Positions 1-7,323 of a stretch of 27,421 nucleotides of DNA are shown here, piece after piece. The stretch spans positions 1 through 27,421 of the forward strand of contig DASSNT010000023.1 in NCBI GenBank assembly GCA_035701285.1, given 5' to 3'. The notes below the pieces were generated by a model. The model was not told the DNA's origin, did not search any database, and was given only the letters and a program-made list of their open reading frames with translations. The position numbers and the translations under genes were made by a program. This DNA comes from DASSBR01 sp035701285. GTDB taxonomy: Bacteria > Pseudomonadota > Gammaproteobacteria > Natronospirales > DASSBR01. Each line of letters opens with the position of its first letter. Position 1 is the stretch's first letter.

Positions 1-27
1 GTCCTCCGCGTTGCGGGCAGAGAGTTA

Positions 28-1284
28 CTAACGGTTCATCGACCCGAGGAACTCCTGGTTCGACTTGGTCGGCCTCATGTGTTTGAGGACGAACTCCATC
101 GCGTCGATCGGCGTGAACGGGTGCAGCACCTGCCGCAGCGCGGTGATGCGCACCAGGTCTGCCGGCGTGAGCAGCAGCTCTTCTTTGCGCGTGCCCGACT
201 TGTTGATGTCGAGGCAGGGGAAGATGCGCTTCTCGAACAGCTTGCGGTCGAGCACGATCTCGCTGTTACCGGTGCCCTTGAACTCCTCGAAGATGACCTC
301 GTCCATCCGGCTGCCGGTGTCGATCAACGCGGTGCCGATGATGGTGAGCGAGCCGCCCTCCTCGATGTTGCGCGCCGCGCCGAAGAACCGCTTCGGCCGC
401 TGCAGCGCGTTGGCATCCACACCACCCGTCAGCACCTTGCCGGAAGACGGTACGACCGTGTTGTAAGCGCGCGCCAGGCGCGTAATCGAGTCCAGCAGAA
501 TCACGACATCGTGCTTGTGCTCGACTAGGCGCTTGGCCTTTTCGATCACCATTTCCGCGACCTGCACGTGGCGGCTGGCCGGCTCGTCGAACGTACTCGA
601 CACCACCTCGCCGCGCACCGACCGCGCCATCTCGGTCACTTCCTCGGGCCGCTCGTCGATCAGCAGCACGATCAGGTAGACCTCGGGATGGTTGTTGGTG
701 ATCGACTGCGCGATGTTCTGCAACATCATCGTCTTACCGGCTTTCGGCGGCGAGACGATCAGGCCGCGCTGGCCCTTACCGACCGGCGAGACCATGTCGA
801 TGATGCGCGCGGTGATGTCTTCGGTGCTGCCGTTGCCGGCTTCCATCCCGAGCTTTTCTTTCGGGAACAGCGGCGTCAGGTTTTCGAACAGCACCTTGCG
901 CTTTGCGGTGTCCGGCGAATCGAAGTTGATCTTGTTGACCTTGAGCAGCGCGAAGTAGCGCTCACTGTCCTTCGGCGGCCGGATCCGCCCGGAGACGGTG
1001 TCGCCGGTGCGCAGGCTGAAGCGTCGAATCTGGCTCGGGGAGACATAGATGTCGTCGGGGCCGGCGAGGTAGGAGCCTTCGGCGGAGCGCAGAAAGCCGA
1101 AGCCGTCCTGCAGGATTTCCAGCACGCCGTCGCCGTAAATTTCCTCGCCGCTCTTCGCGTGCGCCTTCAGGATGGCAAAGATCACGTCCTGCTTGCGCGA
1201 GCGGGCCATGCCCTCGATGCCCATCGATTGGGCAAGGTCGATCAATTGTGAGGCAGGCTGCTGCTTCAGTTCAGTCAGATTCAT
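28..1284 (-). CDS. rho: Transcription termination factor Rho
   Basis: Hexameric RNA-dependent ATPase that translocates along nascent RNA and ends transcription. The 418-residue product has the usual length for the family. It shows an N-terminal Rho_N helical domain (about 1-48), a cold-shock-type RNA-binding domain (about 50-125, with GFGFLRS at 61-67 and YVSPSQIRRF at 80-89), and a RecA-like ATPase with Walker A SPPKAGKT at 178-185 and Walker B VVILLDSITRL near 260-270. The Q-loop GKVLTGGVDANAL and R-loop GTGNSE follow. It lies downstream of trxA on the same strand, separated by a 135-bp leader with two hairpins, which would suit attenuation of rho as known in E. coli. The ATG start has only a weak Shine-Dalgarno match. 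Family assignment is certain; regulation is inferred. Confidence 0.98.
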   Translation of the reverse strand: MNLTELKQQPASQLIDLAQSMGIEGMARSRKQDVIFAILKAHAKSGEEIYGDGVLEILQDGFGFLRSAEGSYLAGPDDIYVSPSQIRRFSLRTGDTVSGRIRPPKDSERYFALLKVNKINFDSPDTAKRKVLFENLTPLFPKEKLGMEAGNGSTEDITARIIDMVSPVGKGQRGLIVSPPKAGKTMMLQNIAQSITNNHPEVYLIVLLIDERPEEVTEMARSVRGEVVSSTFDEPASRHVQVAEMVIEKAKRLVEHKHDVVILLDSITRLARAYNTVVPSSGKVLTGGVDANALQRPKRFFGAARNIEEGGSLTIIGTALIDTGSRMDEVIFEEFKGTGNSEIVLDRKLFEKRIFPCLDINKSGTRKEELLLTPADLVRITALRQVLHPFTPIDAMEFVLKHMRPTKSNQEFLGSMNR

Positions 1285-1345
1285 TCGCTGGTGTTCTCAA
1301 AAAAACTATGGGGAGGCTCGCGTCGCATATGATTATTGTCATGAT

Positions 1346-1373
1346 CCGGCGGCTTCGCGACGCAAGCCGCCGG
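1346..1373 (-). promoter_or_regulatory. Strong hairpin in the rho leader
   Basis: A perfect 10-bp stem (CCGGCGGCTT paired with AAGCCGCCGG) encloses an 8-nt loop, between the trxA stop and the rho start. No U-tract follows it on the minus strand, so it is not a classical intrinsic terminator. It could be an mRNA-stabilising or attenuation element for rho. The structure is seen directly; the function is inferred. Confidence 0.5.
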
Positions 1374-1378
1374 TCGGT

Positions 1379-1405
1379 AAAACTGCCCGCCACAGGGTGA
1401 CGGGC
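1379..1405 (-). terminator. Possible weak terminator after trxA
   Basis: Read on the minus strand just past the trxA stop, GCCCGTCAC and GTGGCGGGC form a 9-bp stem (one G-T pair) with a 3-nt loop, followed by AGTTTTACC. The short T-run suggests partial termination between trxA and rho. Confidence 0.4.
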
Positions 1406-1419
1406 ATGATCGGAAACAA

Positions 1420-1746
1420 TTACAGGTTCGTGTCCAGAAACGCCGTCAGCTGCGACTTCGACAGCGCGCCCACTTTCTGCGCGTGAACGTCGCCGTTCTT
1501 GAACAGCATCAACGTCGGGATGCCGCGGATGCCGTACTTCGGCGGGGTCTGCGGATTTTCGTCAATATTCAGCTTGGCGATGGTCAGCTTGTCGGCGTAA
1601 TCGCCGGCGATCTCGTCAAGAATCGGCGCGATCATCTTGCACGGCCCGCACCATTCGGCCCAGTAGTCGACCAGCACCGGCTTGTCCGATTTGAGGACGT
1701 CGTTCTCGAAATTATTATCGCTGGTATGGACAATTTGTTCGCTCAC
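1420..1746 (-). CDS. trxA: Thioredoxin
   Basis: Cytoplasmic dithiol-disulfide oxidoreductase that keeps protein cysteines reduced and donates electrons to enzymes such as ribonucleotide reductase. The 108-residue protein is a single thioredoxin domain. The active site WCGPCK has its cysteines at 33 and 36, and the cis-proline loop GIPTL lies near residue 76. The start is GTG at 1744-1746, chosen because a strong AGGAGG lies 9 nt upstream. The gene precedes rho on the same strand and is divergent from rhlB, the classic gammaproteobacterial arrangement. Confidence 0.97.
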   Translation of the reverse strand: MSEQIVHTSDNNFENDVLKSDKPVLVDYWAEWCGPCKMIAPILDEIAGDYADKLTIAKLNIDENPQTPPKYGIRGIPTLMLFKNGDVHAQKVGALSKSQLTAFLDTNL

Positions 1747-2058
1747 AATGAATGACCTCCTGTGGAGCGTTGGAGTCTGATTGGCGCGACATCGCGCCCA
1801 AAGTAGAGACTAAATTAGAACTAAATAAATGACGTGACACGCCCAATCGGGCACAATAAGTGTTAGAAATGAGGATTGACGGGGCGGTCACCCTGCGTGG
1901 CTGCAGGCAGACAGTCAGAATTTCTTTGTATTTGAGCCTAAAACCGACCGGATTGCAAGAGGGCTGGAATAGATGCCATTGCAATAGCCGGTTCCCGCCG
2001 TTTCGGCCGTCTCCGGCCGCGATACCTTTCATTACATCATAGAGTACCTACAGCATAT
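1747..2058. promoter_or_regulatory. Divergent trxA/rhlB intergenic region
   Basis: This 312-bp non-coding gap must hold the promoters for trxA-rho (leftward) and rhlB (rightward). A markedly AT-rich patch at about 1799-1845 stands out from the GC-rich surroundings and is the likely promoter area. A palindrome, GGCGCGACATCGCGCC at 1783-1798, would form a hairpin in the trxA 5' leader. I could not place convincing -35/-10 pairs. A 60-codon open frame at 1860-2042 has no family resemblance and no ribosome site. Confidence 0.5.
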
Positions 2059-3327
2059 ATGAGTGATCAATTCAGTACCACGGCTTTTGCCGACCTTCCG
2101 CTTGCCGCGCCGTTACAACAGGCCGCGCGCGACATCGGCTTTGAATACTGCACCCCGATCCAGGCCGCGTGCCTGCCCATTGCCCTCGACGGCCGCGACG
2201 TCGCCGGCCAGGCGCAGACCGGCACCGGCAAGACCGCCGCGTTTCTGCTGGCGCTGTTCAATACGCTTCTAACCCGCCCCGCCCGCGACAACCGCAAGCC
2301 CAACCAGCCGCGCGCACTGGTGGTGGCGCCGACGCGCGAGCTGGCGGTGCAGATTCATAAAGACGCCGTGACCCTTGGGGCGCATACCGGCCTGACGCTC
2401 GGCCTGGTGTACGGCGGCGCCGGCTACGACCAGCAGCGCGAGATGCTGCGCGAAGGAGTGGATGTCCTGATCGGCACGCCCGGACGGCTGATCGACTACC
2501 ACAAGCAGCACGTTTACGATCTGCGCGCGCTCGATGTGGCCGTCCTCGACGAGGCCGACCGCATGTTCGACATGGGCTTCATCAAGGACATCCGCTTCCT
2601 GCTCCGGCGCATGCCGCACCCGACCGAGCGGCTCAGCATGCTGTTCTCGGCGACGCTGTCGCACCGCGTGCTGGAACTCGCCTACGAACACATGAACACG
2701 CCCGAGCTGATTCGCATCGACCCGGAACAGATGACGGTCGACAAGATACGCCAACTCGTTTACATGCCGGCAATGGCGGAGAAGATCCCGCTGCTGATCG
2801 GCCTGCTGAAACGCCTCGAACCGGGCCGCACGATGGTGTTCGTGAACACCAAGCGCGCCGCCGACCGGGTGATGGCGTATCTCGAAGGCAACGGCATTCA
2901 TGCCGAGGCGCTGTCGGGCGACGTGCCGCAGAAAAAGCGCCTGCGGCTGCTGAACCAGTTCGAAAACGGCGAACTGCCGGTGCTGGTGACCACCGACGTT
3001 GCCTCGCGCGGGCTGCATATCCCGGACGTGACGCACGTGTTCAACTATGACCTGCCGCAGGACGTGGAAGATTACGTCCATCGCATCGGCCGCACCGCGC
3101 GCGCCGGCGCCGAGGGCGACGCAATCAGCTTCGCCTGCGAGGACTATGCCTATTCGCTGCCGGAAATCGAAAGCTACATCGGCGAATCGTTGCCCAAGGA
3201 GATGTCGCACGAGGAACTGCTGGCCGAGGTGGCACCGCCGGCCAAACTTCGCGACCGGCGTCCACGGTCCTCGTCGGGACGCGGCGGCCAGCGGCGCGGT
3301 CGCAGCCGGCGTACGAGCAAGGCCTAG
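2059..3327 (+). CDS. rhlB: DEAD-box ATP-dependent RNA helicase RhlB
   Basis: ATP-dependent RNA helicase; in E. coli RhlB unwinds structured RNA for the RNase E degradosome. The 422 residues contain the Q-motif region (GFEYCTPIQ, about 27-35), Walker A AQTGTGKT at 52-59, PTRELA, GTPGR, the DEAD box at 164-167, SAT at 197-199 and motif VI HRIGRTARAG at 341-350. The C-terminal tail is rich in Arg, Ser and Gly, as in RhlB proteins that bind RNA. Identity as RhlB rather than another DEAD-box paralogue rests on the tail and on the divergent position beside trxA-rho. The ATG start lacks a clear Shine-Dalgarno. Confidence 0.93.
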   Translation: MSDQFSTTAFADLPLAAPLQQAARDIGFEYCTPIQAACLPIALDGRDVAGQAQTGTGKTAAFLLALFNTLLTRPARDNRKPNQPRALVVAPTRELAVQIHKDAVTLGAHTGLTLGLVYGGAGYDQQREMLREGVDVLIGTPGRLIDYHKQHVYDLRALDVAVLDEADRMFDMGFIKDIRFLLRRMPHPTERLSMLFSATLSHRVLELAYEHMNTPELIRIDPEQMTVDKIRQLVYMPAMAEKIPLLIGLLKRLEPGRTMVFVNTKRAADRVMAYLEGNGIHAEALSGDVPQKKRLRLLNQFENGELPVLVTTDVASRGLHIPDVTHVFNYDLPQDVEDYVHRIGRTARAGAEGDAISFACEDYAYSLPEIESYIGESLPKEMSHEELLAEVAPPAKLRDRRPRSSSGRGGQRRGRSRRTSKA

Positions 3328-3392
3328 CTTGTAGGCGCCCCTTCAAACGGCTATTGTTAATTCAACGATTCCAGGAAGGAGGACAACAGCAA

Positions 3393-3803
3393 ATGGATTT
3401 GCGTGGCAGATTTTTGTTTTGCGGAGCGCTGGCCGTATTGCTCACGGCCTGCGCCTCCGGTCCACCGCTCCAACCCCCGAACGCCGCTCTCGCGGACGCG
3501 CAAACCGCCATTGCGCAGGCGGAACAAGCCGATGCCGCGCGGTACGCGCCGGTCGCTCTCGACAACGCGCGCAACAAGCTCACCGACGCCAAGGACCTGC
3601 TTGGACCCGAGCGCGACAACGAGGACAACTTCGTCAAAGCCCGCCGTCTCGCCGAGGAAGCGGCTGCCGACGCCGAACTGGCGCGTGCCCAGGCGCTCGC
3701 CAAACAAGCCCTGATGAACGCCGACACGGCACAGGAACGCGCATACGACTCGCCGCTGGAACCGCAGCCCGAGCCGCTGGCGCCGCCCGGAGGTACGTTA
3801 TGA
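3393..3803 (+). CDS. DUF4398 domain lipoprotein
   Basis: Predicted outer-membrane lipoprotein of 136 residues. The N-terminus is a lipoprotein signal with lipobox LTAC (Cys20). The residue after Cys is Ala, not Asp, which favours sorting to the outer membrane. The rest is an Ala/Glu-rich helical DUF4398 region (about 27-115). The start at 3393 is supported by AAGGAGG 10 nt upstream, and the lipoprotein signal begins exactly there. The stop overlaps the start of the next gene in an ATGA arrangement, implying translational coupling. It shares the RYAPVALDNA-type repeat with that neighbour, so the two likely arose by duplication. Molecular function is unknown; an envelope-structural role is inferred. 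Confidence 0.85.
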   Translation: MDLRGRFLFCGALAVLLTACASGPPLQPPNAALADAQTAIAQAEQADAARYAPVALDNARNKLTDAKDLLGPERDNEDNFVKARRLAEEAAADAELARAQALAKQALMNADTAQERAYDSPLEPQPEPLAPPGGTL

Positions 3804-4672
3804 CCCGCCGCAATCTCGTCATCATCGTGCTCGCCGCGCTGCTGGGTGCCTGCGCCAGCAGTCCCGATTACCCGCGGCTCGACCGGGCGCGCGTGGAAAT
3901 CGAGCAGGCTCAGGCCAACCCGCTCGTGGCTCAATACGCGCCGGCCGCGCTCGCCCAGGCAGAAGATGCGTTCACTCGCGCGCAGGCGACTCTCGCGGAC
4001 GAGAATCCGGACGAAACAGAGCATCTTGCGTATCTGGCTGAACGCCGGGCGCAGATTGCTGTCGCCAGGGCCCAGGCGGCCCAGGCGCGCGAAGCTGCCC
4101 GAGAGGCGCGCGTCGAGAACCGCGAGGCGCTACGAAGCCAGGCCTCGGCCGCGCGGGTACAAGCGCTGCAAGCCCGATCCGCTGCTGAAAGCGCGCGCCA
4201 GCAGGCGCTGGCCGCCCGCGTTGAAGCGGCGCATGCGCGCGCACAAGCGCAGCAAACGCATTCGCAACTGGAGGTCCTGCAGGGGAAGCTGGCTGATTTG
4301 CACCCGCGGCAAACGCCGGAAGGCATCGTACTGACGCTGGGCGACGTGCTGTTCGGTTTCGACGAAGCCGAATTGAACCCCAGCGCCACGCCGACACTGG
4401 ATGAACTGGCCGAGTTCCTGAGCAACAATCCGGAGGTTCAGGTCGTCATCAACGGCTACACGGACAGCGTCGGCAGCGAGGTCTACAACGAGCGCTTGTC
4501 GAGAGCGCGCGCCGAAGCGGTCGCCGGCGCGCTCGAGCGGCGCGGCATCACCAGCGCGCGGCTGACAACGCACGGCTACGGCGAATCAAACCCGATCGCG
4601 ACCAATGCCACCGAGGCAGGGCGGACGAAGAACCGGCGGGTGGAGTTCGTCATCAAGAACATTCAACAGTAA
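3800..4672 (+). CDS. DUF4398-OmpA family lipoprotein
   Basis: Predicted outer-membrane lipoprotein (290 residues) that anchors the outer membrane to peptidoglycan. The lipobox LGAC has Cys18 followed by Ala. Residues about 23-165 form a long Ala/Arg/Glu-rich helical DUF4398 region with coiled-coil character. Residues about 175-290 are an OmpA C-terminal domain with NGYTDSVGS, an NERLSRARA helix and TKNRRVEF, the elements that bind diaminopimelate in this family. An upstream in-frame extension exists, but ATG 3800 is preferred because it begins the lipoprotein signal and overlaps the preceding stop (ATGA). The 3' end overlaps the convergent DUF62 gene by 20 bp. Confidence 0.93.
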   Translation: MTRRNLVIIVLAALLGACASSPDYPRLDRARVEIEQAQANPLVAQYAPAALAQAEDAFTRAQATLADENPDETEHLAYLAERRAQIAVARAQAAQAREAAREARVENREALRSQASAARVQALQARSAAESARQQALAARVEAAHARAQAQQTHSQLEVLQGKLADLHPRQTPEGIVLTLGDVLFGFDEAELNPSATPTLDELAEFLSNNPEVQVVINGYTDSVGSEVYNERLSRARAEAVAGALERRGITSARLTTHGYGESNPIATNATEAGRTKNRRVEFVIKNIQQ

Positions 4673-5372
4673 CCGGATCGCCGACAGCGAGGCCCAGCGC
4701 GTCCGCGGCGCTGACTTCGTTGCCGGCGACTTCGACCAGCCCATCCGAATTCACGTACCAGAACAGCCCACCGGGCGCGGCATCGGCATAGGCCGCCGCC
4801 CGCTTCAGTCTCCGGCCACCGATCTCCAGCATGGCGGCTTTATCGAGCCGGCTGCCGCGAATCCCCGTGGCGGCATTGCCGAACCGGTCGATATAGACAA
4901 TCTCTTCGAGATCGGCCGGACAAGACAGCGCCCGGCGCTCTGGCGCCACACCGCCGGCCGCCTCGGCCTCAATCCCCAGCGCCAGCCGCGCCGCCACCGG
5001 CGCAAGCACGTCACGACACAGAAAACTCGCCGACATCTTGCGCGGCCGCCACTCGATCCGCCACCACGCCGCATCGGCGGCCTGCACCGCCACCGGCTCC
5101 AGCAGTCCGTTGTCCGGCCCGACGAACCAGTACTCGCCCGCCCGCAACATTACGCCATCGCTCGAATCGCCCACGCCGCACAAATACACCGCGCCGGGCG
5201 GCGCGCCCTGCGCCAGCGCCGCCAGCAGGTAACCCGCGGCGCGCGGCCGGAACGAGGGTGCGTCGGCCATCAGATGAATGACCGGCACGTTCGGCGCCAG
5301 CCGGCGCAGCACCATTTCGAGCTGGCCGAGATACGGGCCTTCATGGCCGAAGTCGGTAAACGTCAGAATCAT
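4653..5372 (-). CDS. DUF62 (SAM hydroxide adenosyltransferase family) protein, triad-less
   Basis: Member of the family that includes SAM hydrolases and the SAM-dependent chlorinase/fluorinase (239 residues). Family landmarks are TDFGHEGPYLGQ near the N-terminus, FVGPDNGLLEPV in the middle, RDVLAPVAARL, and IDRFGNAATGI in the C-terminal domain. The Asp-Arg-His triad known for SAM hydrolases appears lost. The usual VVDPGVG reads VYLCGVG (Asp to Leu). The Arg seven residues on is Ser. The usual FHGRD reads FLCRD (His to Leu). It may be catalytically dead, or may use SAM or adenosine differently. The gene is isolated, with a weak ribosome site. Family membership is strong; activity is doubtful. 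Confidence 0.88.
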   Translation of the reverse strand: MILTFTDFGHEGPYLGQLEMVLRRLAPNVPVIHLMADAPSFRPRAAGYLLAALAQGAPPGAVYLCGVGDSSDGVMLRAGEYWFVGPDNGLLEPVAVQAADAAWWRIEWRPRKMSASFLCRDVLAPVAARLALGIEAEAAGGVAPERRALSCPADLEEIVYIDRFGNAATGIRGSRLDKAAMLEIGGRRLKRAAAYADAAPGGLFWYVNSDGLVEVAGNEVSAADALGLAVGDPVTVECS

Positions 5373-5403
5373 CCAAGTTCAACCTGATGAATGCCGGTTT
5401 ATT

Positions 5404-5470
5404 GTCATTCCCGCGAAAGCGGGAATCCAGAGCGCGCGTCAAGACGGATTCCCGCTTTCGCGGGAATGAC
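5404..5470. repeat. Perfect 25-bp inverted repeat, dRS3/REP-like
   Basis: Two identical 25-nt arms in inverted orientation (5404-5428 and 5446-5470) flank a 17-bp spacer. Each arm also folds on itself (ATTCCCGC-GAAA-GCGGGAAT). The core matches the ATTCCC-N8-GGGAAT style of dispersed intergenic repeats known as dRS3 in Neisseria. It sits between the divergent DUF62 and permease genes. Confidence 0.85.
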
Positions 5471-5535
5471 GGGCGAGGGATACCTCGCCTTCCCGTATAA
5501 TCGGACGCAACGACTAGGGGCGGAAAGGATTTTGG

Positions 5536-7308
5536 ATGTCGGTTGATGCCTGGATAGCGGTCGCGGTCACGCTCGGCTGCCTGGGGTTGTTGATGGCCAC
5601 GCGCATCGCGGCGGATCTTGTCATGATCGCAGGCCTGACCGTGCTGATGGTGCTGGGGGTGCTCGCCCCGGCGGCCGCGTTGGAGGGCTTCGCCAACGAG
5701 GGCGTGCTCACGATCGCCGCGCTTTACGTGGTGGCCGCCGGCCTGAAGGAAACCGGCGCCGTCAACGTGCTGATCCGCTACGTCTTCGGCCGGCCGCCGA
5801 ACGTGGCCCTGGCGCAATTGCGAATGATGCTGCCGGCAACTTTCCTGAGCGCCTTCATGAACAATACGCCCGTCGTCGCGACGTTTCTGCCGGCGGTGCA
5901 GGACTGGGCCAAGCAGCAGCGGATATCGTTGTCGAAACTGATGATCCCGCTCAGCTACGCGGCGATCCTCGGCGGTACCTGTACGCTCATCGGCACCAGC
6001 ACCAATCTCGTCGTTGACGGCCTGATGACCTCCCGGGCGCATGTGCCCGGCTTCGGGTTCTTTGAGCTGACGGCGCTCGGCGTACCCTATGCCATTGTCG
6101 GCGTCGCTTATGTAGTGCTCGTCGGGAGGTGGCTGCTGCCAGAACGAGTCCCCGCGATGGAAAACCTGCAGGATCCACGCGAATACACGGTCGAAATGCT
6201 GGTCGAGGCGGGCAGCCCACTGGCCGGCATGACGGTGCAGGAGGCCGGGCTTCGACAACTGCCGGGCTTGTTCCTGATCGAAATCGATCGCGATGGTCAC
6301 GTCGTACCTGCCGCCGGCCCGAAGGAACGACTGCAGGACGGCGACCGGCTGGTGTTCGCCGGCATTACCGACTCGGTGGTCGACCTGCAGCGCATCAAGG
6401 GCCTCACGCCGGCCACCGATCAGGTCTTCAAGCTCGACTCGCCGCGCACGGCGCGAACCCTGATCGAAGCCGTGATCGCCGCGCACTCGCCGATCGCGGG
6501 CAAAACGGTGCGTGAAGGCGAATTTCGCTCCCGTTATAACGCGGTGGTCATTGCGGTTGCCCGGAACGGTCAACGCATCCGCCGCAAGATCGGCGACATC
6601 GAACTGCGCCCGGGCGACACCCTGCTGCTGGAAACAACGCCCGATTTCGTCGGCCACCATGGCCGCTCGCGCGACTTCCTGCTGCTGCGGCCGATCGAAG
6701 GGTCGGTGTTTCCGCGCCACGAGCGCAGCTGGCTCGCGTGGCTGATTCTGCTCGGGCTGGTCCTTACGGCGAGCCTGGGCGTGCTGGACGTGGTCAGCGC
6801 CGCCTTCCTCGCCGCCGGTGCCATGCTGGTGACCGGCTGCTGCAGTGTCACGGTCGCCCGTCGCAGCATCGAACTGGAGGTGCTGCTCGTCATAGCCGCC
6901 TCGTTCGGCATCGGCAGGGCACTGGAAGTGACCGGCGCGGCCGGCGCCTTCGCCTCGATCCTGCTGGCCGCCGCCGGCGACCGGCCGTGGCTGCTGCTCG
7001 CGACGATTTATCTGCTCACCATGGTGCTCACCGAAACCATCACCAACAATGCAGCGGCCGTTCTGATGTTTCCGCTCGCGTTTGCGACCACCACTGCCCT
7101 GGGGCTGGACTTTCGCCCATTTGCGATCGCGATCGCCATGGCCGCCTCGGCCAGCTTTGCAACGCCAATCGGCTACCAGACCAACCTGATGGTGTATGGC
7201 CCCGGCGGTTACCGGTTCAACGACTATATACGCTTCGGCCTGCCCCTCAACCTGCTGCTGGCGGGCGTCGCACTGGTGCTGATTCCGATCTTGTGGCCAC
7301 TGAGTTAG
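5536..7308 (+). CDS. SLC13 family permease with two TrkA-C domains
   Basis: Polytopic inner-membrane transporter of 590 residues, of the divalent anion:Na+ symporter (DASS/SLC13) type that includes sulfate transporters. Hydrophobic helices form two blocks, about 5-205 and 400-590. Family signatures are GTSTN at 153-157 and TPIGYQTNL at 543-551, which correspond to the two ion- and substrate-binding SNT-like motifs. Between the blocks lie two cytoplasmic RCK/TrkA-C regulatory domains (about 216-285 and 305-372), typical of the sulfate/SAC1-like branch. The start ATG has AAAGGA six nt upstream. The substrate is not determinable; sulfate or a related anion is plausible. The gene appears to be monocistronic. 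Confidence 0.92.
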   Translation: MSVDAWIAVAVTLGCLGLLMATRIAADLVMIAGLTVLMVLGVLAPAAALEGFANEGVLTIAALYVVAAGLKETGAVNVLIRYVFGRPPNVALAQLRMMLPATFLSAFMNNTPVVATFLPAVQDWAKQQRISLSKLMIPLSYAAILGGTCTLIGTSTNLVVDGLMTSRAHVPGFGFFELTALGVPYAIVGVAYVVLVGRWLLPERVPAMENLQDPREYTVEMLVEAGSPLAGMTVQEAGLRQLPGLFLIEIDRDGHVVPAAGPKERLQDGDRLVFAGITDSVVDLQRIKGLTPATDQVFKLDSPRTARTLIEAVIAAHSPIAGKTVREGEFRSRYNAVVIAVARNGQRIRRKIGDIELRPGDTLLLETTPDFVGHHGRSRDFLLLRPIEGSVFPRHERSWLAWLILLGLVLTASLGVLDVVSAAFLAAGAMLVTGCCSVTVARRSIELEVLLVIAASFGIGRALEVTGAAGAFASILLAAAGDRPWLLLATIYLLTMVLTETITNNAAAVLMFPLAFATTTALGLDFRPFAIAIAMAASASFATPIGYQTNLMVYGPGGYRFNDYIRFGLPLNLLLAGVALVLIPILWPLS

Positions 7309-7323
7309 TACTGCGAAAGACCA

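Noticed and set aside
79..1251. Plus-strand frames opposite rho (79-528 and 568-1251)
   Set aside because: They are antisense shadows of rho; the real coding strand is fixed by the Rho motifs.
3419..3799. N-terminal extension of the OmpA lipoprotein to 3419
   Set aside because: It overlaps the DUF4398 gene in another frame, and the lipoprotein signal starts at 3800.
5341..6720. A 459-codon open frame on the minus strand opposite the SLC13 permease
   Set aside because: It runs through the repeat at 5404-5470 and is antisense to a strong transporter gene; no domain is visible.
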